Positions 23,235 to 32,392 are shown, counted from the stretch's first letter. The stretch is 64,000 nt of DNA from Salinilacustrithrix sp034522155 (GCA_034522155.1 JAXHLP010000006.1:1-64000); one strand, 5' to 3'. The notes: generated by a model from the letters alone, not told the origin. Numbers and translations are program-made.

Positions 23235-24590
23235 CTACCTCGGCGAGGCCGTGTCGCCGAAGAGCCCACGCTCGACGACGCGGACGGCGGCGTCGATCGT
23301 CTGCTCGGGGTCGCGCTCGCTGCCGAGGCCGTCGAGCAGGGCGAGCATGACCACGGCGTCGGTCTCGACGTCGCCGAAGTCGCGGGAGCGCAGGTAGCGG
23401 GCCATCTGGCGACGGCCCCAGTCGAGCACCGGCGCCGACTCGGTCATGAGCGAGCGGTCCTGGAGCGCGGCGTCGACCCAGACGCGGAGCAACGCGGCTT
23501 CGCTCGCCTGGGCCCGGTCGTAGTCGTGCAGCCAGGCGCGGAGCGCACCCGTCCCGTCGGTCGGCGTGCCCGGCTCGGGGATGCTGGTCAGCAGCGTCGA
23601 GAGGCTCCGCATCGCCTCGGTGGCCAGCTCGTGGGCGAGCTGCTCCTTGTTCGGGAAGTAGTGGTAGAAGGTCCCGTGGGAGACGCCGGCGGCGGAGACG
23701 ATCGCCGCGATCCGGGCACCGTGGTAGCCGTGGCTCATGAACACCTCCCGGCCCGCGGCGAGCAGTGCGTCGCGGGACGGTCCCTCCCGGCGCTCCTCGT
23801 CCGGCTCGTCGTCGCGCTCGAGCGCCGCGCGCATCGTCGGGCCGAACGGCAGGCGGGGTGGGCGCGGCTGCGGTCCCGCGTGCACGTTCACCGCCGGGAG
23901 CAGCCCGAACAGCGTGCGGTGGGTGACGTCGGTGTAGGCGTCCAGCACCTGGGGGAGGGGGAACGACTTCGGTGCGGCCCGGTGCAGGATGAAGACGTCG
24001 TCGAGCATGCGGGGCAGACAGCGTTGCAACAGCCCGACCACGGCCTCGATCTCCGACGCCGTGAGGGTCGACGACCCGACACGGGCCTGCATGCCCATGG
24101 TGTAGCGCCGGCCGGTCCGGACGAAGTCGCCGGCGAGGCTCTGGTCGCTCTCGGCGGCGGCCTGGAAGGTGTGGAACACCGGTTCGTGGCGGCTGTAGAC
24201 CTCGGCGTAACGGCCGACCCAGGCGCGCAGCGAAGCCCAGCCGTGATCGTCGGGCGTGATCGGCTCGAGTTCGTCGATCGCCGCGTCGAGCTGGACGGCC
24301 ACCCGGCCGGCGAGGTGGCGGAAGACGTCGGCCTTGCCGGAGAAGTACTGGTAGAAGGATGCCCGTGCGCAGCCGGCGGCACTGGTGATCCGTTCGATGC
24401 TGCACTGGTCGTAGCCGACCTCGCCCAGGACGTCGAGTGCGGCCGCGAGGATGCGCTGCTGGGTGCGTTGGCCCCGCTCGCCCACCACGGGATTGTCCGA
24501 GAACGGCGCACGGCGGGTCGCGCCTGCTGCTGCCGAGGACCGTGATCCGGGGTCCGCGGTGGCGGTCGGCTCGGACGTCGGGTCGCTCAC
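23235..24590 (-). CDS. Tandem-domain TetR regulator, Mce3R-like
   Basis: Encodes 451 residues, about twice a normal TetR. Two complete TetR DNA-binding domains are visible: one near residues 40-95 (TQQRILAAALDVLGEVGY, ITSAAGCARASFYQYF) and another near 265-320 (SRDALLAAGREVFMSHGYHG, IVSAAGVSHGTFYHYF), each followed by a helical ligand domain. This architecture is rare and is known from Mycobacterium Mce3R, a lipid/steroid-related repressor. It can bind pseudo-asymmetric operators as a single chain. It is divergent from the gene at 24693, whose promoter holds the GACCGGACTGTTAG motif, a candidate target. Confidence 0.88.
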   Translation of the reverse strand: MSDPTSEPTATADPGSRSSAAAGATRRAPFSDNPVVGERGQRTQQRILAAALDVLGEVGYDQCSIERITSAAGCARASFYQYFSGKADVFRHLAGRVAVQLDAAIDELEPITPDDHGWASLRAWVGRYAEVYSRHEPVFHTFQAAAESDQSLAGDFVRTGRRYTMGMQARVGSSTLTASEIEAVVGLLQRCLPRMLDDVFILHRAAPKSFPLPQVLDAYTDVTHRTLFGLLPAVNVHAGPQPRPPRLPFGPTMRAALERDDEPDEERREGPSRDALLAAGREVFMSHGYHGARIAAIVSAAGVSHGTFYHYFPNKEQLAHELATEAMRSLSTLLTSIPEPGTPTDGTGALRAWLHDYDRAQASEAALLRVWVDAALQDRSLMTESAPVLDWGRRQMARYLRSRDFGDVETDAVVMLALLDGLGSERDPEQTIDAAVRVVERGLFGDTASPR

Positions 24591-24645
24591 GATCCCCTGT
24601 TCTAGCGCCCGGACCGCCTCCCGTGGTCGGCTGCCGAGACTCGAT

Positions 24646-24660
24646 TGACCGGACTGTTAG
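24646..24660. promoter_or_regulatory. Recurrent promoter motif TGACCGGACTGTTAG, copy 2
   Basis: It lies in the divergent region between the tandem TetR gene (start 24590) and the 24693 gene. Its 14-base core is identical to 2906-2919, and TGACCGGACTGT recurs at 59332-59343 inverted. A candidate autoregulatory operator. Confidence 0.45.
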
Positions 24661-24692
24661 GTGCTGGACCGGGTCCTGTACGGTGGCACGCC

Positions 24693-24998
24693 ATGGAATT
24701 GAAGGCAGGCCAACGACTGAACAGCGCGGTGTGCGACGCCCAGGTGGTCGTCGTGAAGGCGCCCGCTGACGCAGTGGAGATCCAGTGCGGCGGGGTCCCG
24801 ATGATCGATGGCGACCAGGAGCGCGACGCGTCCGCGACGACGCCGGACGGCGACGAGGGACCGGCCCTCGGCAAGCGGTACGCGTCCGAGGAGCTCGGTC
24901 TCGAGCTGCTGTGCACCCGGGCCGGCTCGGGTGCGCTGGCCGTCGACGGCGAGGTCCTGCCGATCAAGGGCGCCAAACCGCTGCCGGCATCCGACTGA
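24693..24998 (+). CDS. Small conserved-looking protein of unknown function
   Basis: Encodes 101 residues starting MELKAGQRLNSAVCDAQVVV. The pattern is beta-rich with three cysteines (AVCD, IQCGGVPM, LLCTRAGSG), GGVPM near residue 35 and a final LPIKGAKPLPASD. I do not recognise a named domain. Composition and frame preference are gene-like, and it is nine bases ahead of a CoA ligase gene. Similar short proteins next to CoA ligases are in my memory from actinobacteria, but I cannot name one. It may be a small binding or metal-site protein. First gene under the tandem TetR divergent promoter. Confidence 0.65.
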   Translation: MELKAGQRLNSAVCDAQVVVVKAPADAVEIQCGGVPMIDGDQERDASATTPDGDEGPALGKRYASEELGLELLCTRAGSGALAVDGEVLPIKGAKPLPASD

Positions 24999-25007
24999 GC
25001 GTCGGGC

Positions 25008-26493
25008 ATGAACCTCCTCGTCCTCCTCGACATGGTGGCGGCCGGCCGGGGCGATGCCGTCGTCGTCCAGTCCGGCGACGAGACGCTCACCGCCAACGAG
25101 CTGCTCGAGGGTGCCTGGGCCGGCCAGAAGCTGGCCGCCGGTGCCGATGCGCTCGCCTATGTCGGTCCCAACGCTCTGGCGTTCCCGCTCGGGCTCTTCG
25201 CGGCCGCGGCGGCCGGGATCCCGTTCGTCCCGCTCAACTACCGCCTGAGTGACCAGCAGCTGCACGAGCTGCTCGAACCCCTCGGCAACGTGTTGGTCGT
25301 CGCCGAGGGACCGGTGGGCGCGGCCCTGGCCGACGCGGGACACGACGTCACCGGCGCTGACGACTTCGTCGCCGCGTGTCGCGCTGACGCGACACCGGGC
25401 GAGATCCCTGGCGATGCCGAGGCGACGGCCGTGCTGCTCTACACCAGCGGTACCACGTCGGCGCCGAAGGCGGCGGTGCTGCGGCACGGCAACCTGTCGT
25501 CGTACGTGATCGGCACCGTCGAGTTCGCCGCAGCCGACGAGGCCGACGCCTCGTTGGTGAGCGTGCCCCCGTACCACGTGGCCGGGCTCGCCAACCTGTT
25601 GAGCAACCTCTACGCGGGCCGGCGCATCGTCTACCTGCGCCAGTTCGACGCGGAGGAGTGGGTCGCCACCGCCAAGCGCGAGCAGATCACCAACGCCATG
25701 GTGGTCCCCACGATGCTGGCCCGCATCGCCGATGTCCTCGACGCCGACGAAACGGGCGTCCCGAACCTGCGCAGCCTGTCCTACGGCGGTGCCCGCACCC
25801 CGTCGACGGTCCTGCAGCGGGTGATCAAGCTGCTGCCGGAGGTGAACCTCACCAACGCCTACGGACTCACCGAGACCAGCTCCACCATCGCGGTGCTCGG
25901 CCCCGATGATCACCGGGCGGCCCGCGGCGGCGACCCGGTGGCCGTGCAGCGGCTGTCCTCGGTGGGGCGGGTGTTGCCCACCGTCGAGGTCGAGGTCCGC
26001 GACGACGCTCGGCACGCCGCTGCCCGCCGGTGAGGTCGGCGAGATCTTCGTGCGGGGCGAGCAGGTGTCGGGCGAGTACGTCGGCAAGGGCACGAGCCTC
26101 GACGAGGCGGGCTGGTTCCCCACCCGCGACCGGGGCTGGCTCGACGACGACGGGTACCTGTTCATCGAGGGGCGCGGCGACGACACCATCATCCGTGGTG
26201 GCGAGAACGTCGCGCCCGCCGAGATCGAGGAGGTGCTCCTCGACCATCCCGACATCGCGGCCTGTGCCGTGGTCGGTGTTCCCGACGACGAATGGGGCCA
26301 GCGGATCGCGGCCGCGATCGTCGTGCGCGACGGGTCGAGCCTCGACGAAGCGGCGGTCCAGGACTTCGCCCGCCAGTCGCTGCGGGGCGCCAAGACCCCG
26401 GACACGGTCGCCTTCGTCGACGAGCTCCCCTACACCGAGACCGGCAAGCTGCTCCGTCGCGTCGTGCTCAGCGACGTCTTCGCGCCCTCGTAG
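25008..26493 (+). pseudogene. AMP-dependent CoA ligase interrupted by a frameshift
   Basis: The first frame (25008-26033) encodes the N-terminal ANL domain: LLYTSGTTSAPKAAVL, VPPYHVAGLANLL, NAYGLTETSS, ending VEVEVRDD before running out of frame. The second frame continues LGTPLPAGEVGEIFVRGEQV, then GRGDDTIIRGGENVAPAEIE and TETGKLLRR (catalytic Lys) to 26493. Removing one base near 26001-26008, in GACGACG, restores a single protein of about 495 residues. This is either a true inactivating insertion, a slippage site, or a sequencing error. All catalytic motifs are otherwise intact. Confidence 0.82.
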
Positions 26494-26542
26494 TGCACGT
26501 CGAGCCGTGCGGGACCGGCTCGATCCGGCCGGCCCGACGCTC

Positions 26543-26548
26543 TACACT
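26543..26548 (+). promoter_or_regulatory. Candidate -10 box TACACT
   Basis: TACACT fits the actinobacterial TANNNT -10 pattern, just upstream of the operator-like palindrome at 26555 and the TTG-started gene at 26592. Confidence 0.4.
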
Positions 26549-26554
26549 CACTGA

Positions 26555-26570
26555 GTAAGCATTCGCTCAC
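26555..26570. promoter_or_regulatory. Operator-like palindrome, site A (GTAAGC-ATTC-GCTCAC)
   Basis: A member of the GTGAGC-N4-GCTCAC family. It lies between a TACACT -10 box and the metal-hydrolase/oxidoreductase operon, so binding would block initiation or early elongation. Confidence 0.6.
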
Positions 26571-26591
26571 TACCCGGAGGGGGTCGGGAGA

Positions 26592-27842
26592 TTGCCGCCG
26601 CGCACGCTGCTCGCGAACGCACGGGTGCTGTCCTGCTCGGGCGACCCGACCGAGACCCCCGTCGACGGCGACGTCCTCGTCGAGGGCGATCGCATCGTCG
26701 CGGTGTCCCGTGGTCGGCTCGACGTCGACGAGGCCGCCACCCGTGTGGTCGACGTCGCCGGCGCGACCGTGCTCCCCGGCCTCGGCGACGCCCACACCCA
26801 CATCAGCTGGCCGCTCGACTTCGTGTTCGACCACGCCGCAGCCGCGGCCGCGCCGCCCGAGGAGCACATCCTCGACGTCGCCGCGGTCGCGCGGACCTTC
26901 CTCGAGAGCGGCTACACGTTCATCATCGGCGCAGGTGTCCTCCAGGAGCGCGACGACCTCCTGATGGAGCAGGCGATCGAGCGCGGCCTGATCCCGGGGC
27001 CGCGCATCGTTCCCAGCGGCTCGATGATCGCCGACACCGACGGCCTCGGTGGCGAGGGCGAGATGATGGAGGTGGCCGCTGACGCGTTCGAGCTGCGCGA
27101 GATCGTGGCCCGCCAGTGCGACCAGGGTGTGAAAGCCCTCAAGCTGTTCATCTCCGGCGACGGTGTCGTCCCCGAGTTCCCCTCGGAGGACGTCTACATG
27201 AACGACGAGATGCTCACCGCGGCGGTCGAGGAGGCCGACAAGCACGGCGCGTTCATCACGACCCATGCCCGGGGTTCGGCCAGCGTCGCCATGGCGGCCA
27301 GGTGCGGTGTGCGCATCGTCCACCACGCCTGCTTCCTCGACGACGTGGCGATCCGTGAGCTCGAGGACCGTCGCGACGACGTCTGGGTCTGCCCCGGACT
27401 CCACTACCTGTACGCCATGGTCCACGGCCACGCCGAGCCCTGGGGCGTGACGCCGGAGAAGATCCGCGAGTCGGGCTACGACCGCGAGTACACGGCCCAG
27501 GTCGAGGGGCTCGCCAAGCTGCGTGCGGCCGGGGTGCCGCTGCTCGCCGGCGGCGACTTCGGGCACCAGTGGACCCACCACGGCACCTACGCCGCCGAGC
27601 TCCAGCGCTACGTGGACCAGGCCGACATGACGCCCATCGAGGCCATCCACACCGCCACCCGCAACATGGGAGCGGTGTCCGGACTCGACATCGGCGAGGT
27701 GCGCGAGGGCGCGCTCGCCGATCTGCTGATCGTCGACGGCGACCCGACGGCCGACATCGGTGTGCTTCAGGACCCCGACCGGCGCGTCGCCGTGATGAAG
27801 GACGGCGAGTTCGCCCACGTCGACCCGAGCCGGTACCCGTGA
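26592..27842 (+). CDS. Metal-dependent amidohydrolase (imidazolonepropionase/prolidase-like)
   Basis: Encodes 416 residues from TTG 26592, preceded by a purine-rich GGAGGGGG region. The amidohydrolase-1 barrel is clear: GDAHTHIS with metal His68/His70, a candidate carbamylated Lys184 in KALKLFISGD, THARGSAS, VHHACFLDD and Asp in GGDFGHQ. The ADLLIVDGDP C-terminus is the family's beta-sandwich closing strand. Members hydrolyse cyclic amides, imides or dipeptides. It overlaps the ferredoxin-oxidoreductase gene as GTGA, so the two are co-translated. A link to a nitrogen-containing or lactone intermediate is inferred only. Confidence 0.85.
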   Translation: MPPRTLLANARVLSCSGDPTETPVDGDVLVEGDRIVAVSRGRLDVDEAATRVVDVAGATVLPGLGDAHTHISWPLDFVFDHAAAAAAPPEEHILDVAAVARTFLESGYTFIIGAGVLQERDDLLMEQAIERGLIPGPRIVPSGSMIADTDGLGGEGEMMEVAADAFELREIVARQCDQGVKALKLFISGDGVVPEFPSEDVYMNDEMLTAAVEEADKHGAFITTHARGSASVAMAARCGVRIVHHACFLDDVAIRELEDRRDDVWVCPGLHYLYAMVHGHAEPWGVTPEKIRESGYDREYTAQVEGLAKLRAAGVPLLAGGDFGHQWTHHGTYAAELQRYVDQADMTPIEAIHTATRNMGAVSGLDIGEVREGALADLLIVDGDPTADIGVLQDPDRRVAVMKDGEFAHVDPSRYP

Positions 27843-30800
27843 CCGACATCGACGCGCGGTCCACCACCACGACGATCCTCTCCGGCGTCGAGACGCTGGC
27901 CCGGCTGCTGGAGCTGCGTCACGAGCTCGACGAGCGCGACGGCCTGCACACCGCGACGATGGTCTCGGGCTACCCGGGCTCGCCCCTCGGCGGGCTCGAC
28001 CTGGTGCTCGAACGCCGGTCCGAGTCGCTGGCCGCCCACCGGGTGATCCACCGCCCCGGCCTCAACGAGGAGCTCGCGGCCGCCACGGTCTGGGGCAGCC
28101 AGATGGGCGCGTCGGTCACCTACGCCGACGGCGTCGACGGCGTGGTCGGAGCGTGGTACGCCAAGACGCCGGGCCTCGACCGCAGCGGCGATGCGCTCAA
28201 GCACGCGAACGCCATGGGTGCCGGGCCCAACGGCGGCGCGGTGCTGTTCTGCGGCGACGACCCCAGCGCCAAGTCGTCCACGCTCACCTGCGACAGCCAG
28301 CACGCGTTCGAAGACGCCTGCGTCCCTGTCCTCTATCCGGCCGACCAGCAGGAGGTGCTCGACCTCGGCGTCCACGCCTTCTGGATGTCGCGGTACGCGG
28401 GTCCGTGGGTCGGGATGAAGATCGTGACCGCGGTCGCCGACGGCATCGGCTCGGTCGACCTCGACGCCGCCCGTCACGGCCCGGCCGACGTGCCCGAGCT
28501 CGTGGTCGACGGTCGACCCTGGCACCACCATCCCCAGGCCACGGTCGGGCCCCACGCCGTGCCCGACCAGGAGACCGTGGTCGTCGACCACCGGCTCCGT
28601 GCCGCCGGGGCCTACGTGCGCCACCACGGCCTCGATCGCGTCGAGGGTGCCGGGCCGGGCGCGCCGGTCGGCATCGTGTGCGCCGGTGTCACCTATCACG
28701 CGGTCGTCCAGGCGTTGGCCGACCTCGGTGTGACGTTCGAGACGCTCGCCGACGCCGGCATCCGGATCCTCAAGCTGGCCATGACCTTCCCACTCGTCGA
28801 GGAGACCGCGGTCGAGTTCGCCGAGTCGGTCGACGAGGTCGTGGTCATCGAGGAGAAGCGCCCCTTCGTCGAGACGCAGCTGCGCGCCGCCCTCCACGAG
28901 GCGGGCTGCCCGACGCCGGTCGTCGCCAAGCGCGACCGCTCGGGCGCGACGTTGGTCTCCTCCGTCGGCGAGCTCGACCCTGGCGCGGTCGCCACGATTC
29001 TCGGCCGGGTGCGGCCCGAGCTCGCCCCGGCCGAACCGGAGCCGTCGAGGAAGCTCCTGCCGCTGGTCGAGGTGCCGGGCCGGGCGCCCGGCTACTGCAG
29101 TGGCTGCCCGCACAACCGATCGACGGTCGCGCCCGACGGCGCGCTCGTGGGCGGCGGTGTCGGCTGCCACGGGATCATGTACTTCGAGGCCCGCAACGCG
29201 GGGATGAAACGCCTGCCGCCCACGCCGATGGGCGCCGAGGGCGTTCCCTGGATCGGCCTCGCCCCGTTCGTCGACGAGCCCCACCTGATCCAGAACCTCG
29301 GTGACGGCACGCTCAGCCACTCGGGCACGCTCGCCATCCGCGCCGCGGTCGCCGCCGGCGCCGACATGACGTTCAAGATCCTCTACAACAAGGCCGTGGC
29401 CATGACCGGTGGTCAGGACGTCGCCGGCCTGCTCGAGGTGCCGGCGATGACCCGGGCGCTCGAGGCCGAGGGCGTCGCCAGGGTCGTCGTCTGCGCCGAA
29501 GACCCCGGCCGGTACGGACGGCGGGTTCGCTGGGCGCCCGGAGTCGAGGTCCACGGCCGCGACCATCTCGACACCGTGCAGGAGGAGCTGCGCGAGGTTC
29601 CCGGCGTCACCGTCATCATCTACGACCAGCAGTGCGCGGCCGAGGCCCGCCGCCTCCGCAAGCGCGGCGAGCAGGAAGAGCCGCCCCAGCGGGTCATCAT
29701 CAACGAGGCGGTGTGCGAGGGCTGCGGTGACTGCAGCACCAAGAGCAACTGCCTGTCGGTGCTGCCGGTCGACACCGAGTTCGGGGTCAAGCGCCAGATC
29801 CATGATCTGTCCTGCAACCGCGACTACACGTGTCTCGAGGGCGACTGCCCCTCGTTCGTGACCATCACGCCGGCACCCGACGCCACGGTGCGCTCACCGG
29901 GCGAGCCGGCGCCGCGCCGCCATCGTCCCGCTCGCCCCGATGGGGTGCTGCCGTTGCCCGAGCTGCCGTCCATCGACCGCCAGTACGGCATCTGCTTCAC
30001 CGGCATCGGCGGCACGGGCGTGGTCAGCGCCAACCGGGTGATCGCCAACGCCGCGGCCGCGGCCGGCCTGGTGATCGAGGGGATGGACCAGACCGGGCTC
30101 TCCCAGAAGGCCGGTGCCGTCGTGTCCCACCTCCACCTCGCCCACGACCGCGCCTCGCTCGGCTCGGCGGCGGGCGGTCCCCGGGGCGCCGACCTCTATC
30201 TCTCCGGCGACGTGCTGCAGGCCGTCAGCCCCCAGCACCTCGAGCGGATCCGGCCCGGGCGGACGATCGCGGTCGTCGACGGCCGCGTCACGCCCACGGC
30301 CGCGATGCTGCAGACCGGTGCAGCCGGGCCCGACGTCGACGAGCTGCAGGCCGCGATCGAGGACCGCGTCGGCGCCGAGCGCACCTTGCTGGTCGACTCC
30401 CAGCGCATCGCCGAGACGGTCTTCGACAACCACCTCCTGGCCAACATCGTCCTGCTGGGCGCGGCCTTCCAGCTGGGTGGACTCCCGCTCACGCTCGGGC
30501 AGCTCGAGACCGGGCTGCACCGGCCGGGTCCGTCCGGCGACGACAACCGCGCCGCGTTCGAGTGGGGCCGGTGGGTCGCCCACGCCCCCGACGACGTCGA
30601 GCAGCGGTTGGTTGCCCACGACGATGCCGACGGCACCCGGGCGCCGAGCCCGTTCGACCCGTCCGGCGATGCGGTGCGCACGGCCCGATCCGTTCTCGCC
30701 GATCGCCGCCTCCCCGGCGAGCTCGCCGACCTGCTCGCCCGCCGCACCGCGCAGGTCGTCGACTACCAGGACGACGCGCTCGCGGGGCGCTACCTCGACC

Positions 30801-31342
30801 TCGTCGAGCTGGCCGCCGCCCACGACGGCGCCGATCGGAGCTGGGAGCTCACCCGGGCCGTCGCCGAGGCGTGGTTCAAGCTGCTCACCTACAAGGACGA
30901 GTACGAGGTCGCCCGCCTCCACCTCGCCGTCGACCACGACCAGGTCGCCCGAGACCTCGGCATCGAGGGCGACTACGACGTGCAGTACCACCTCCACCCG
31001 CCGTTCCTCCGCCGGCTCGGTCTCGATCGCAAGCTTCCCGCCGGCAAGCCGTACGAGGCCGCCTTCCGGGTGCTGCGACGGATGAAGCGCCTGCGGGGCA
31101 CCAAGCTCGACCCGTTCGGGCGGGACCGCGACCGCAAGCTCGAACGTGCGCTCATCGAGGAGTACGAGCTGGTCCTGCGTGACGAGCTGTCGAGTGGTCG
31201 GCCCGACCATGAGCGGCGCGGCCACGACGGGCTCGTCGAGCTGGCTGCGTCGCCGATGGCGATCAAGGGCTACGGCCCGATCAAGGAGGCCGCCGCCGCC
31301 GAGTGGCGCGACGAGGTGGCCCGGCTCCGAGCCGCGCGGTGA
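27839..31342 (+). CDS. Fused indolepyruvate-type 2-oxoacid:ferredoxin oxidoreductase
   Basis: Encodes 1167 residues from GTG 27839 overlapping the previous stop. Domain order: N-terminal pyruvate:ferredoxin-type domain (TMVSGYPGSPLGGLDL), TPP-binding domain (YCSGCPHNRST, GGGVGCHGIMY, NLGDGTLSHSG), a cysteine-rich Fe-S segment near 626-650 (CEGCGDCSTKSNC), then a gamma-type domain from about 715 (CFTGIGGTGVVSANRV) and a long C-terminal region. This matches the single-chain indolepyruvate:ferredoxin oxidoreductase family of aerobes. It oxidatively decarboxylates an aryl- or branched 2-oxoacid to an acyl-CoA. Redox partner not seen. Confidence 0.9.
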   Translation: MTDIDARSTTTTILSGVETLARLLELRHELDERDGLHTATMVSGYPGSPLGGLDLVLERRSESLAAHRVIHRPGLNEELAAATVWGSQMGASVTYADGVDGVVGAWYAKTPGLDRSGDALKHANAMGAGPNGGAVLFCGDDPSAKSSTLTCDSQHAFEDACVPVLYPADQQEVLDLGVHAFWMSRYAGPWVGMKIVTAVADGIGSVDLDAARHGPADVPELVVDGRPWHHHPQATVGPHAVPDQETVVVDHRLRAAGAYVRHHGLDRVEGAGPGAPVGIVCAGVTYHAVVQALADLGVTFETLADAGIRILKLAMTFPLVEETAVEFAESVDEVVVIEEKRPFVETQLRAALHEAGCPTPVVAKRDRSGATLVSSVGELDPGAVATILGRVRPELAPAEPEPSRKLLPLVEVPGRAPGYCSGCPHNRSTVAPDGALVGGGVGCHGIMYFEARNAGMKRLPPTPMGAEGVPWIGLAPFVDEPHLIQNLGDGTLSHSGTLAIRAAVAAGADMTFKILYNKAVAMTGGQDVAGLLEVPAMTRALEAEGVARVVVCAEDPGRYGRRVRWAPGVEVHGRDHLDTVQEELREVPGVTVIIYDQQCAAEARRLRKRGEQEEPPQRVIINEAVCEGCGDCSTKSNCLSVLPVDTEFGVKRQIHDLSCNRDYTCLEGDCPSFVTITPAPDATVRSPGEPAPRRHRPARPDGVLPLPELPSIDRQYGICFTGIGGTGVVSANRVIANAAAAAGLVIEGMDQTGLSQKAGAVVSHLHLAHDRASLGSAAGGPRGADLYLSGDVLQAVSPQHLERIRPGRTIAVVDGRVTPTAAMLQTGAAGPDVDELQAAIEDRVGAERTLLVDSQRIAETVFDNHLLANIVLLGAAFQLGGLPLTLGQLETGLHRPGPSGDDNRAAFEWGRWVAHAPDDVEQRLVAHDDADGTRAPSPFDPSGDAVRTARSVLADRRLPGELADLLARRTAQVVDYQDDALAGRYLDLVELAAAHDGADRSWELTRAVAEAWFKLLTYKDEYEVARLHLAVDHDQVARDLGIEGDYDVQYHLHPPFLRRLGLDRKLPAGKPYEAAFRVLRRMKRLRGTKLDPFGRDRDRKLERALIEEYELVLRDELSSGRPDHERRGHDGLVELAASPMAIKGYGPIKEAAAAEWRDEVARLRAAR

Positions 31343-31977
31343 CCGAGCCGGTGCGCAAGCGCATCCGCCTCGCCCGGGCGCGGGCTGGCGCCGATCCCCA
31401 GCGGTTCCAGCACGACTGGCGCCGCGCGGTCGAGGAGCTCATGGACCGCGCCCAGCCGGACGCGGCGGCCGTCGGCTTCGCGCTGGACGACGCGGACGAG
31501 CGATACGCCGGCGTCTCGATGGCCTGGTTCGCCGACGAGGCCCACCTGCACGCCGCGCCCGATGACGAGAGCCTGCCCACCGCCGGCGAGGTCATCGGGC
31601 TCACCGTGGACGAGGAGATCGTCCGGGGTGCCGAGTGGCTCGGCGCGCGCTCGACGAGCGACGAGTGGTACCTGCACATGGCGCTCACCCCGCGGGCACC
31701 GGGCCTGACACGTGCCGAGTTCGCCCGCCGCTGGCGTGACCACGCCCGGGGAAGCGCCAACCCGCTCCCGGACGAGATCCGCGGTCTGGCCTACGTCCAG
31801 AACCATCCCCGGGGCGAGGCGCCGCCGTACGACGCCGTCAACGAGGCCCACTTCGACGACCTCGACGGCCTCCGCCACCGCGTCGACTGGTTCCGCGAGC
31901 ACGGCATCGGCGCCGAGCCCGACGAGCTCTTCGGTGTCGCCGCCTTCCTCGCGCTCCGCGTCGAACGCCTCTGCTGA
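31339..31977 (+). CDS. EthD-like dimeric alpha-beta barrel protein
   Basis: Encodes 212 residues from GTG 31339, overlapping the oxidoreductase stop (GTGA). Segments EWYLHMALTPRAPGLTRAEFARRWRDHARG and VNEAHFDDLDGLRHRVDWF resemble EthD/DUF1330-type ferredoxin-like folds, possibly in two copies. Such proteins accompany ether- and ring-degrading oxygenases, with roles from stabilising to lactonising intermediates. It is co-translated with the 2-oxoacid oxidoreductase. Convergent with a smaller EthD-like gene at 31994. Confidence 0.6.
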   Translation: MTEPVRKRIRLARARAGADPQRFQHDWRRAVEELMDRAQPDAAAVGFALDDADERYAGVSMAWFADEAHLHAAPDDESLPTAGEVIGLTVDEEIVRGAEWLGARSTSDEWYLHMALTPRAPGLTRAEFARRWRDHARGSANPLPDEIRGLAYVQNHPRGEAPPYDAVNEAHFDDLDGLRHRVDWFREHGIGAEPDELFGVAAFLALRVERLC

Positions 31978-31993
31978 AACGGGATCCGGGTCC

Positions 31994-32317
31994 TCAGAGG
32001 GACTCGTAGAGGTAGACGCGGGGTCGAGGGTCGGTGCGGAGCGAATCGGACTTCGTGCGCTCGGCCGCAGTGGCCATGAGCTCGTCGCGAGCGGCGACCA
32101 CGTCGTCGGCCTCGATCTCGTAGACGGTCAGGTATTCGGGCGGGTCGCCGCCGCCACCGTCGGACACGGTCTGCACGAGCCGGTAGCGCTGCGCACCGAC
32201 GAAGCCGGGTGTCTCGAGCACCTCGGGAATGTGGGTGTGGTCGAGCCAGTCGTTGAACTCGTCGTCGCGGTCGGCCGAGACCGGACCGGACTGCACGACC
32301 ATGGCACCTCGGGGCAT
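31994..32317 (-). CDS. Small EthD/DUF4286-like protein
   Basis: Encodes 107 residues from ATG 32317 with GAGGAGG upstream; a longer start at 32365 would run into the operator. The motif DEFNDWLDHTHIPEVLETPGF, then AQRYRLV and YLTVYEIEADD, is the EthD-like ferredoxin fold with its conserved His pair. Probably a homodimer. It shares a divergent promoter with the SnoaL-like gene at 32392, which has an operator-like palindrome at 32354. Biochemical role unknown. Confidence 0.75.
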   Translation of the reverse strand: MPRGAMVVQSGPVSADRDDEFNDWLDHTHIPEVLETPGFVGAQRYRLVQTVSDGGGGDPPEYLTVYEIEADDVVAARDELMATAAERTKSDSLRTDPRPRVYLYESL

Positions 32318-32353
32318 GGGTCCTCCTCGAATCGGTGGGGTGGACGGTAGCGG

Positions 32354-32369
32354 GTGAGCGAGCACTCAC
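32354..32369. promoter_or_regulatory. Operator-like palindrome, site B (GTGAGC-GAGC-ACTCAC)
   Basis: Lies between divergent EthD-like and SnoaL-like genes, ten bases before the TAGGTT -10 box of the latter. Its arms are close to the family consensus. Confidence 0.6.
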
Positions 32370-32379
32370 TTTGGTTGGG

Positions 32380-32392
32380 TAGGTTCAGCCCA
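32380..32392 (+). promoter_or_regulatory. Probable leaderless promoter -10 (TAGGTT) for the 32392 gene
   Basis: TAGGTT (32380-32385) plus six bases leads directly to ATG 32392, and no ribosome site is visible. The arrangement predicts a leaderless transcript. Confidence 0.5.

Noticed and set aside
27767..29803. A 678-codon minus-strand frame opposite the 2-oxoacid oxidoreductase
   Set aside because: Low-complexity, His/Asp/Arg-rich antisense of a strongly supported gene.
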